A stretch of DNA of 5,923 bases, from NCBI GenBank assembly GCA_030590585.1, contig JAUUYD010000165.1, positions 1 through 5,923 on the forward strand, read 5' to 3'. The DNA is from Spirochaeta sp. Its GTDB lineage: Bacteria; Spirochaetota; Spirochaetia; Spirochaetales_E; Spirochaetaceae_B. Both the position numbers and the translations under genes were made by a program. The notes under the pieces are model-generated. The model saw only the letters and a program-made list of their open reading frames with translations, did no database searches and was not told where the DNA came from. Positions 1-5,923 of the stretch are shown piece after piece. Each line of letters begins with the position of its first letter. The first letter of the stretch is position 1.

Positions 1-230
1 ACCCGCATCACAAGCGCCGGATATTCATCACTGCGGCGGCAGCTCTTCTGGCCTTTTCTGTTGCAATCCCCGCCGGAATCATCACCGGAAGACAGATAAG
101 CAACCGTAAACTCATTCTTGAACAGAATACTCTCTTTGTAGAGGAGCTCATCAGCGGAACAATTTTCGATGAAGGTCTCATCATCGGCACTGGAGACAGT
201 GATGTTGATGAGGGGTTTTTCGATATTTAA
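1..230 (+). CDS. C-terminal end of a small single-pass membrane protein (5' truncated by window edge)
   Basis: The frame starting at base 3 is open from the left edge to a TAA at 228-230, giving 75 residues of a protein whose start lies outside the window. It shows a basic stretch (HKRR), then a hydrophobic segment of about 20 residues (from IFITAAAALLAF through IPAGII), which looks like one transmembrane helix. A charged tail of about 45 residues follows and ends in a very acidic stretch (GDSDVDEGFFDI). The basic-before-hydrophobic order suggests a cytoplasmic N-terminal part and an outward-facing tail. I do not recognise the family. A membrane anti-sigma factor with a short extracytoplasmic tail would look like this, but so would many small membrane proteins, and the N-terminal domain that would decide it is missing. 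Its stop codon overlaps that of the convergent pcm gene, and I see no terminator hairpin between the two. Confidence 0.6.
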   Translation, partial: PHHKRRIFITAAAALLAFSVAIPAGIITGRQISNRKLILEQNTLFVEELISGTIFDEGLIIGTGDSDVDEGFFDI

Positions 231-838
231 AAGATCAGAGGAACAAAGGTAAAACCATAGTGCCGGATTCCGTCCAATTCTCCATTTCTCTTCTTAGTGA
301 TTTCATAAATGGAGTCAAGCACCGGAATGACAAGTCTGCCGCCGGTTTTCAACTGCTGAGTCAATTCTGAAGGAAACTCATCCGCAGAAGCTGAAACGAG
401 AATTCTGTCAAAGGTTTCCCCCGGGAGGCCCAGAACCTTTCCCGCCGGAATGATTTCGGCATTTTGGAAATTATATTTTTTAAGATTCGCTTTTCCGAAT
501 TCCACAAGTGAAGGAATTCTCTCCACTCCGGTAACTTGCCCAGTCTCACCGGCAATATAACTCAACAGTGCCGTTGTCCAGCCTGAGCCGCTTCCTACGT
601 CCAGAATTTTCTCTCCCTTCTCCGGAGAAAGCATTTCAAACATCATCGCAACCGTTGTCGGCTGGGAGATAGTCTGCTTAAACCCTATCGAAAGAGGGTA
701 GTCTGCATAAATATTCGAAGCTGTCGGATCTGATACAAAGTCAACTCGGTCTATCTTTCCGAAAGCATCAATGATGCTGTCTGATTGTAAAGCACCCCGG
801 TCTATGAGATGCTGAATCAATTCACTTTTTGAATACAT
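227..838 (-). CDS. pcm: Protein-L-isoaspartate O-methyltransferase
   Basis: A 203-residue S-adenosylmethionine-dependent methyltransferase that methylates the abnormal carboxyl of L-isoaspartyl residues in aged proteins, starting their conversion back to aspartate. It is cytoplasmic, with no signal peptide. Visible family marks are the substrate-side motif GFKQTISQP (residues 52-60), SAM motif I LDVGSGSGW (79-87), an acidic E106 at the end of the second strand (GVERIP), motif II FDRILVSAS (143-151), GGRLVIPV (166-173) and the terminal FTFVPLI. The length fits the family (about 200-220). The usual GDG motif before motif II is replaced by AGK (132-134), a departure from the textbook form. The ATG at 836-838 is the first start after an in-frame TGA. 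AAGAGG at 854-859 is a rather distant ribosome site (15 nt), and a weaker GGA lies 6 nt away. The gene follows uvrC by 22 bp, so the two are probably co-transcribed. Three 60-base lines counted by hand gave about 42% G+C, against about 54% for three lines of uvrC. Confidence 0.9.
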   Translation of the reverse strand: MYSKSELIQHLIDRGALQSDSIIDAFGKIDRVDFVSDPTASNIYADYPLSIGFKQTISQPTTVAMMFEMLSPEKGEKILDVGSGSGWTTALLSYIAGETGQVTGVERIPSLVEFGKANLKKYNFQNAEIIPAGKVLGLPGETFDRILVSASADEFPSELTQQLKTGGRLVIPVLDSIYEITKKRNGELDGIRHYGFTFVPLIF

Positions 839-860
839 AAATCATCCAATTGACCTCTTC

Positions 861-2696
861 TCAAGCCCCCTGAGGCTTCCCCTCACGGGCCGTTTTTCCA
901 AGTTCCCGGCTCTCCAGAGCCCTCCCCAGAAAATCCCTGACTGTTTCCGCAACCGCCAGCCCCACCCCGGCAGTTTTGGCAATCTCATCGGAACTCCGGT
1001 CGTAGATACCTTCCAGAGACTTGTAAGTTGTCAGCAGTTTAGCGCTCTTTGAAGGTCCGATACCGGGAACACCCTCCAGGGTGGACAGGTTCAGATCCGC
1101 TGCCCTCAGCTTCCGGTTATGGGTTGTGGCGAATCGGTGGGTTTCATCACGAACCTGCTGGAGAATACGCAAACCCGGATCCCCTTCGGGAAGACGAATC
1201 GCCTCTGAAGCTCCGGGCATCCAGAGCTCCTCATCTCTTTTAGCCAGTCCCACCAGGGAAATCTTCCCGGCGAGATCAAGAGCTTCAAGAACCTTTCGAG
1301 CCGCTGACACCTGGCCCTTCCCTCCGTCCACCAGAATCAGATCCGGCAGCGGTTTTTTTTCATTCAGCAGTCTCTGATAGCGCCGGGCCACCGCTTCGGC
1401 AATAGCTTTGTAATCATCCACCTCTCCCCGGGTACTCATAATCTTGTAATGCCGGTAACCGGCCCGGTCCGGGCGTCCGTCGATAAACGATATAAGAGAT
1501 GCCACGGTATGCCTGCCCTGGAGCTGGGCAATATCAAAGCCTTCAATACGCCGGGGCACAGCCGGAAGGGACAATACCTGCTTCAACAGTTCAAGGGCGG
1601 GCCGGTCCCCGTCTTTTTTAACCAGTCGGTCCAGTTCCGATCCTGCATTCTGCCTGACCATGGCCAGCACCGCCATATCCTTTTTCTCCACCGGAACGAG
1701 AATCTTCGGAACCTTTCCCTCATTTTCATTGAAGAATCTCTCAAGATTCTCTCCGGGATGTTCCGGTAGATAGAGTCTTTCCGGCCGTTCTCTTCCAGTC
1801 TCAGCGTAGTACTGAAGTAAAAATTCCGGCAGAGCTTCTGACGGGGCACCGGCATACTCGTTCATATACAGTTCCCGGCCTGTAATCTGCCCTCCCCTCA
1901 TCTGCATCACGGCAAACACGACATGGCGTACCGATGCGACAAAATCAATATAATCCCGGGCCACGTCCTTGAAATCCATCACCGCCGGTTCGGCTTCCAG
2001 CAGCTCCAGGGAGGTCAGGGCATCCCGAAGATCCGCCGCCCGTTCAAACTCCAGTTTTAACGCGGCCTCATGCATCTGCTTCTCGAGCTCCTTCCTGAAA
2101 CCCACCGTTCGCCCGGAAAGCATGGTTTTCACTTTACGTACGGTCTTTCCGTATTCTTCTTTACTGATATATCCCACACAGGGAGCCGGACAGCGGCCGA
2201 TATGGTGATAAAGGCATGGTTTATCCCGCTTCCGCAGTACCTTGCAGCGGCGTAAGGGGTAGAGTTTCCGTATCAGTTCAATGTAGACATCAACCGCTTT
2301 CACATTTGGATAAGGACCGAAAAAAGTCGAACCATCCCGAATAATCCGGCGTGTCCGGAAAATCCGTGGAAATTCTTCGGAAGTAATTCTGATAACCGGA
2401 TAGGTTTTTCCATCCTTGAGATTGATATTGTACCGGGGTGTATGCCTTTTAATAAGGTTATTTTCAAGAACCAGGGCTTCATACTCAGTTGCCGTCAGTA
2501 TCGCTTCGATATCCGCGGCTTTTTCTACGAGAAACCTGGTTTTTATATCTTTTTCGCCGGTAAAATAAGAGGAGGCCCGGGATTTGAGATTTTTGGCCTT
2601 ACCGACATAAATCACCTTCCCCCTGGAATCCCGCATCACATAAACACCGGGAGTGCTGGGAAATTGCCGGACTTTGTTCTTTAATTTATCATACAT
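861..2696 (-). CDS. uvrC: UvrABC excision nuclease subunit C
   Basis: A complete 611-residue UvrC, the cytoplasmic endonuclease that joins the UvrB-DNA complex in nucleotide excision repair and cuts the damaged strand on both sides of the lesion. Domains in order are: the GIY-YIG nuclease for the 3' incision (about 13-93; GVY 17-19, IYVGKAKNLKSR 29-40, E78 in LENNLIK); four cysteines C151, C161, C169 and C173 (spacing X9-X7-X3), matching the iron-sulphur ligands described for E. coli UvrC; a UVR motif that binds UvrB (about 202-236); the RNase H-like 5'-incision domain with D388, D428 (VDDY), D457 (VDGGKGQ) and H520 (DETH), aligned by eye to E. coli D399, D438, D466 and H538; and tandem helix-hairpin-helix motifs (about 540-590) followed by a 20-residue basic tail. 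One oddity is FDIAQ where most relatives have FDISH. The ATG at 2694-2696 is the first start after an in-frame TAA, and there is no obvious Shine-Dalgarno sequence before it. An A8 run encodes E446-K448. The gene leads the uvrC-pcm unit. Confidence 0.98.
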   Translation of the reverse strand: MYDKLKNKVRQFPSTPGVYVMRDSRGKVIYVGKAKNLKSRASSYFTGEKDIKTRFLVEKAADIEAILTATEYEALVLENNLIKRHTPRYNINLKDGKTYPVIRITSEEFPRIFRTRRIIRDGSTFFGPYPNVKAVDVYIELIRKLYPLRRCKVLRKRDKPCLYHHIGRCPAPCVGYISKEEYGKTVRKVKTMLSGRTVGFRKELEKQMHEAALKLEFERAADLRDALTSLELLEAEPAVMDFKDVARDYIDFVASVRHVVFAVMQMRGGQITGRELYMNEYAGAPSEALPEFLLQYYAETGRERPERLYLPEHPGENLERFFNENEGKVPKILVPVEKKDMAVLAMVRQNAGSELDRLVKKDGDRPALELLKQVLSLPAVPRRIEGFDIAQLQGRHTVASLISFIDGRPDRAGYRHYKIMSTRGEVDDYKAIAEAVARRYQRLLNEKKPLPDLILVDGGKGQVSAARKVLEALDLAGKISLVGLAKRDEELWMPGASEAIRLPEGDPGLRILQQVRDETHRFATTHNRKLRAADLNLSTLEGVPGIGPSKSAKLLTTYKSLEGIYDRSSDEIAKTAGVGLAVAETVRDFLGRALESRELGKTAREGKPQGA

Positions 2697-2730
2697 GATA
2701 TCATACCGATATTAACGATAAGCTATTGAT
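2697..2730. promoter_or_regulatory. 34-bp divergent spacer between uvrC and the exported-protein gene
   Basis: This short A/T-rich gap must hold, or overlap, the start signals for transcription in both directions unless the promoters lie inside the genes. A perfect 10-bp palindrome, ATGATATCAT, covers 2695-2704 and includes part of the uvrC start codon. The 8-mer TATCATAC occurs twice as a direct repeat (2687-2694 and 2699-2706, period 12). On the minus strand TATGAT (2700-2705) matches the -10 consensus at 5 of 6 positions and sits only 3 nt before the uvrC ATG, so a transcript from it would be essentially leaderless. No convincing -35 element is present at 17 or 18 bp. On the plus strand only weak -10-like sequences (GATATT, 2708-2713) can be found. 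Neither gene has a clear ribosome binding site here. The regulatory role is inference. Confidence 0.35.
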
Positions 2731-4401
2731 GTGAAAACAAAAAGATACGGACTGGTAAGCTTATTTCTTCTCTTGGTGACCTCATGGCTGCCTGCGGGTG
2801 AAACCGTTAGTTACGGCACCGGCAGCGGATGGGCGAACACCGTCTCTGAGGGCCTCAGGGAAACCGACGGCTGGCGGGGAGACCGGGCTCTTACCCTCTC
2901 CCCTCTGGGACGAAATCCATTTATCTCAAAAACGGCAGACCTTGAGGGTGATGTAAACCCCGAGGATATAGATCTGCTTATCCTGGCCGAGGCTCAGGGA
3001 ATGGAGAATCCAGTCGGCCACTATCGGATTGAAGGTCACTATGAAATCTCCAGCCAGTTCCCAGCCCGGGGCGAAACCTCAATCCGCCTCTTGTCAGGAG
3101 GGCTGAAACTCTACCCCTCTGCCTCTGCCATGTGGGCAGCCGGAACTGAATGGGGTGATTTCACTCTGGACTTCCGCCTCCGTCCGGCAACACTGAGAAA
3201 TGGAGAGATTTTTCTTTCCTGGCGGGGCAGAAGCAGGGATGGAGAAATGCAAAGTGTTATCGCCCGTGTGGAGAACAGAAGACTGATCTGGGAATTCAGG
3301 GGGTTTTTTCGCCTCAACACCGACAGAGCACTGAATCTTCTCCTGGAAAGTCCTCCGCTGATACCGGGAGAATGGCGTCATCATAGAATTCGATTCAAAG
3401 CAGATAGTTCGGCTGCAGACCGCTCCGGGGCATCACCCGGTCTTCTGGAATACCTTGTTGACGGAATCCCCTCGGACATGGTTCACGCAACACCATACGG
3501 CAAGGAAGATTCGGAAACTTTTTCACCTTGGATCGGCAGCCTGTCTGATCAGCCAATACTCCTGGCTCCTTCATTCAGCGGCTACATTGATGAATTCCGT
3601 CTGGCTTCAGCCTTTGATTCAACGCCCCCTGCCGGTGGTTACTCGGATCTTGAAACGGCGGTGTCGGGAAAAGGACATACCAGGCCTGAAGATTCGGGAT
3701 TTCCCGGATCTTCCCTCTCAGCAGTCCGTGTACGGGTTTATGAACCGGGCTCCACCCAAGTCAGGTTTTTCGCCCGGGCTCTGAACAACCGTAATGACTT
3801 TGATGAAATCGGCTTTCCCAATCCCGCCAATCCGGACTGGATGGAGCTTGAGATGGCTGAAGAGCCCGAAGACCCAACAGGTTTCGGCCGCTGGTACAGC
3901 TGGAAATCGGATAGCTCAATATCGGAAAACCCTTTCATCGGTCGTTATTTTGTTATCGGATACATTCTCAATCCCGACCCCGGTGCCGATCTCGCACCGG
4001 TTCTTTCGGCTTTGGAAATGGAATATGATCCACGGCTCCCCCCCCGGCCGCCCCGGGATCTGCGCTGGGAAAGGGGTGATGATAATCGTGTCAGAATCTC
4101 CTGGAGCAGTGACGCGGAAGAGAATGTTGCCGGCTGGTGGATTTCCTGGGGTCCGCGACCCGGAGATTATGCGACAACAAACCAAAATGACATTATAAGG
4201 GGCAGTGCATGGGTTCCCCGGGACTTCTCCGGCAACGGAATGCGACACGAGTATATCTGGCCGCCGGAAATGGAGAACCGAATTATTTATACCTCTGTGA
4301 GAGCCGCGTGGATGGATGGTGCACCCTTAAGCGGCACAAACAGTCCGAATGAATATAAAGCTCTGAGCGAACCCACCGGGGAAATGAACTTCCGCCCATG
4401 A
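2731..4401 (+). CDS. Exported LamG-like / fibronectin type III-like protein of unknown function
   Basis: A 556-residue protein beginning with a Sec-type signal peptide: KTKR, a hydrophobic core at about 7-20, and probable cleavage after A22 (LPA-GE). There is no lipobox cysteine, and I find no cysteine anywhere in the protein. Residues 24-130 are an unassigned, probably beta-rich region. Residues about 140-293 resemble a concanavalin A/LamG sandwich: FTLDFRLRP, an interior strand region, GEWRHHRIRF (213-222), LEYLVDG and the closing SGYIDEFRLA (283-292). Residues about 328-433 look like a second beta-sandwich ending in a GRYFVIGY...APVLSALEMEYDP pattern. A proline/arginine linker (434-442) leads into a fibronectin type III-like domain (about 442-545). 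These assignments are by eye. The GTG at 2731 is the first start after an in-frame TAA at 2719 and places the signal peptide correctly, but the ribosome site is poor. A periplasmic or cell-surface binding or structural role is likely; no catalytic residues are evident. The gene overlaps the TPR gene by ATGA. Confidence 0.8.
   Translation: MKTKRYGLVSLFLLLVTSWLPAGETVSYGTGSGWANTVSEGLRETDGWRGDRALTLSPLGRNPFISKTADLEGDVNPEDIDLLILAEAQGMENPVGHYRIEGHYEISSQFPARGETSIRLLSGGLKLYPSASAMWAAGTEWGDFTLDFRLRPATLRNGEIFLSWRGRSRDGEMQSVIARVENRRLIWEFRGFFRLNTDRALNLLLESPPLIPGEWRHHRIRFKADSSAADRSGASPGLLEYLVDGIPSDMVHATPYGKEDSETFSPWIGSLSDQPILLAPSFSGYIDEFRLASAFDSTPPAGGYSDLETAVSGKGHTRPEDSGFPGSSLSAVRVRVYEPGSTQVRFFARALNNRNDFDEIGFPNPANPDWMELEMAEEPEDPTGFGRWYSWKSDSSISENPFIGRYFVIGYILNPDPGADLAPVLSALEMEYDPRLPPRPPRDLRWERGDDNRVRISWSSDAEENVAGWWISWGPRPGDYATTNQNDIIRGSAWVPRDFSGNGMRHEYIWPPEMENRIIYTSVRAAWMDGAPLSGTNSPNEYKALSEPTGEMNFRP
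4038..4045 (+). repeat. C8 homopolymer tract inside the exported-protein gene
   Basis: Eight consecutive C bases encode part of the RLPPR linker (residues 435-439) just before the fibronectin type III-like domain. Losing one C would shift reading into a frame that stays open to a stop at 4196-4198. Gaining one C would meet a TGA at 4077-4079. Either change would remove the last domain. Whether the tract actually varies in length is unknown. Confidence 0.5.
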
Positions 4402-5923
4402 AAAATAAAGTCGACGGCACAAAATGGAATGACTATCTCGTAAGCGCGCTGAGGGCTTTCAGGTTGAAAGATCTTGATCTGGCCGAGCAGCGTCTGGATA
4501 AAGCCTTCTCTGCCGGAGGCGATGAAATTCCCTATCTATACCTGCTGGCAGGGCATATAGCCCACGCCAGGGGAATCATGAAGGAAGCCGAAAATTCCTG
4601 GAAAAAGGTTCTCGTTTTCGAACCTGAAAATGCCGAGGCCTGGAATAACCTCGGGGTCCTGTACCGTAAACATGGAGATGATGAAAAAGCCCTGGCAGCT
4701 TTCCAGGAAGCCGCGGAACGTGCTCCGGAAAGGCCGGACATTCCATACAATATCGGGAATCTTTATAAATCCTCAAAAAATTTCGATCAGGCGGTTTCAT
4801 ACTACAATAAAGCTATTGAAATCGATCCCGAATATGCCCCGGCCTTTAACAACCTCGGAACTCTTTACGAATCAAAAAAAGAGCGGAACAAAGCCCTGGA
4901 GGTTTTCAGAAGAGGGCTTTCGGTGGACTCCGGAGATGCTTCCCTCCGCTTTAATATGGGTCTTGTCTATAAGGAGGAGGAACGCTGGGATGATGCCCGG
5001 GAAGCCTTCAATACCGCCTTGAAGAATCGCCCCGGCTGGGTTCCCGGCTTGAACAATCTCGGCATCGTACTTCAGGAAATGGGACGGGAAGACGAAGCCG
5101 CACGTACCTTTCGGGCCCTTTTGGATATCGAGCCGGAAAACGTCAGTGCACTGAATAACCTGGGTGTGGCATACGATCACCTCGGCCGTACCAAAGATGC
5201 CCGTCAATGCTATAAAAAAGCCCTGAATGAAGAACCGGATTATGTCAGGGCCGCTCTGAATCTTCACGACTCCTATCAGGATAATCAGGAACTCAATGAA
5301 GCACTTGAAGAAATAAACAAACAGATTACGCACTATCCCAGAAATCCGGAAATCAGGGTAAGAATGGCACGAACCCTGATAGGGCTCACCCGTTGGAAGG
5401 AAGCGGAACTCAGCCTGAACCACATTCTTGAACGAAACCCGGAACACCGGGAAGCTCTGCGGGCCAAAGCGGATCTTTTTCTAGCCACCAAACGACCGGA
5501 TGAAGCCGAAGAAATATTGAAACGCCTTCCTCACGATCCGGAAGTTGTCAGGGATCTGGCCAGGCTCAACATATCCACCGGACGCTCACAAGACGCCGAA
5601 CGTCTCCTCGGAGAACTCATTGCCGTTAATCCGGATGATGCGGAAAGCCGCCGCCTTATGGCAGACCTTATTGCTGAAACTGAACCCGTAGAAGCTGCCC
5701 GTCTCCGTGAAGAAGCCGCAATGGCCGAACCGGGTAATACAGACGATTTGGTTTCACTTGCAGAACTTTACAGTCGGACCGGCCGGAAAGATCAGGCTTT
5801 GGGAAAACTGAATGAAGCCGTTAACCTCCTGGGCTCTCGAAGCGACGCTGAAGCACTTGACGAAATGGATGCGGTGCTGGGTCTCTATGAAAAAGCCGCT
5901 GATGCCCTGGGAAATGAAAAAAG
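4398..5923 (+). CDS. Tetratricopeptide repeat (TPR) protein, 3' truncated by window edge
   Basis: This frame is open from the ATG at 4398 to the right edge, giving 508 residues with no stop, so the C-terminus is missing. It is almost entirely alpha-helical TPR. Eight 34-residue units follow each other without spacers from 79 to 350, beginning at 79, 113, 147, 181, 215, 249, 283 and 317. Their signature glycines fall at 86, 120, 154, 188, 222 and 256 (NNLG, NIG, NNLG, NMG, NNLG, NNLG), and the units typically end in a proline such as IDPEY or IEPEN. A weaker unit precedes them (about 44-77), and degenerate units of 32-34 residues continue to about 481. There is no signal peptide or membrane segment, so a cytoplasmic scaffold that binds protein partners is likely; the partners are unknown. 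ATG 4398 is the only start codon after an in-frame TAA at 4356. It overlaps the upstream TGA, and the nearest purine-rich site (GGGGAA, 4378-4383) is 14 nt away, so coupling to the upstream gene probably drives initiation. Confidence 0.93.
   Translation, partial: MKNKVDGTKWNDYLVSALRAFRLKDLDLAEQRLDKAFSAGGDEIPYLYLLAGHIAHARGIMKEAENSWKKVLVFEPENAEAWNNLGVLYRKHGDDEKALAAFQEAAERAPERPDIPYNIGNLYKSSKNFDQAVSYYNKAIEIDPEYAPAFNNLGTLYESKKERNKALEVFRRGLSVDSGDASLRFNMGLVYKEEERWDDAREAFNTALKNRPGWVPGLNNLGIVLQEMGREDEAARTFRALLDIEPENVSALNNLGVAYDHLGRTKDARQCYKKALNEEPDYVRAALNLHDSYQDNQELNEALEEINKQITHYPRNPEIRVRMARTLIGLTRWKEAELSLNHILERNPEHREALRAKADLFLATKRPDEAEEILKRLPHDPEVVRDLARLNISTGRSQDAERLLGELIAVNPDDAESRRLMADLIAETEPVEAARLREEAAMAEPGNTDDLVSLAELYSRTGRKDQALGKLNEAVNLLGSRSDAEALDEMDAVLGLYEKAADALGNEK

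Noticed and set aside
1081..1769. Plus-strand open frames of 98 and 106 codons inside the uvrC region
   Set aside because: They lie opposite well-conserved UvrC nuclease sequence and resemble no known protein, so they are shadows of the real gene.
2714..2721. AACGATAA, resembling the -10 element of flagellar sigma-28 promoters
   Set aside because: No TAAA-like -35 element is found about 15 bp upstream, so the match is probably chance.
3794..4248. Open frames of 134 (plus) and 110 (minus) codons within the exported-protein gene
   Set aside because: They lie within the frame that carries the signal peptide and beta-sandwich pattern. The plus-strand one matters only as the continuation after a one-base loss at the C8 tract.
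4872..5447. 191-codon open frame on the minus strand opposite the TPR gene
   Set aside because: The plus-strand frame has clear, repeated TPR signatures throughout this stretch. The antisense product has no recognisable motif and arises from the codon bias of the repeats.
1..5923. Frequent CCGGAA/TTCCGG hexamers on both strands
   Set aside because: Most fall at in-frame codon pairs such as Pro-Glu or Ala-Gly-containing stretches and have no regular spacing, so codon preference explains them without invoking an uptake or recognition signal.
1..5923. Search for RNA genes, CRISPR repeats, insertion sequences, attachment sites and strong hairpin terminators
   Set aside because: No convincing example was seen by eye. 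Nearly all bases are covered by protein-coding genes, and the only gaps are 22 bp (839-860) and 34 bp (2697-2730).

Overview
This is an ordinary-looking stretch of bacterial chromosome of roughly 50% G+C. It is gene-dense, with almost no non-coding DNA. I see no mobile element, phage gene, CRISPR array, tRNA or rRNA. The exported beta-sandwich protein with a Sec-type signal peptide, next to a long TPR protein, suggests a Gram-negative-type bacterium. A spirochaete such as a Spirochaeta or Treponema relative is my best guess, but it rests on general gene style rather than a diagnostic marker, so treat it as weak.

Layout. Positions 1-230 (+) hold the C-terminal end of a gene that begins outside the window, a small single-pass membrane protein. 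It meets the next gene tail to tail, the two stop codons sharing the same TTAA. Positions 227-2696 (-) are a two-gene repair unit read right to left: uvrC (nucleotide excision repair endonuclease, complete, with both nuclease sites and the four-cysteine metal site) followed 22 bp later by pcm (protein-L-isoaspartate O-methyltransferase). A 34-bp divergent spacer at 2697-2730 separates uvrC from a rightward pair. That pair is a 556-residue exported protein with a LamG-like fold and a C-terminal fibronectin type III-like domain (2731-4401), then a TPR protein (4398 to beyond the right edge). The two overlap by ATGA and are probably translationally coupled.

The leftward pair makes sense as damage maintenance: UvrC incises damaged DNA and Pcm methylates damaged aspartyl residues in proteins. 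The rightward pair has no function I can name. One partner is predicted to be exported and the other, which lacks a signal peptide, cytoplasmic. It is the least understood part of the window and the best candidate for something undescribed, although nothing in the sequence proves a new system. Secondary points of interest are a C8 tract in the exported-protein gene, an A8 tract in uvrC, a small palindrome and direct repeat over the uvrC start, and a pcm that is poorer in G+C than its operon partner.
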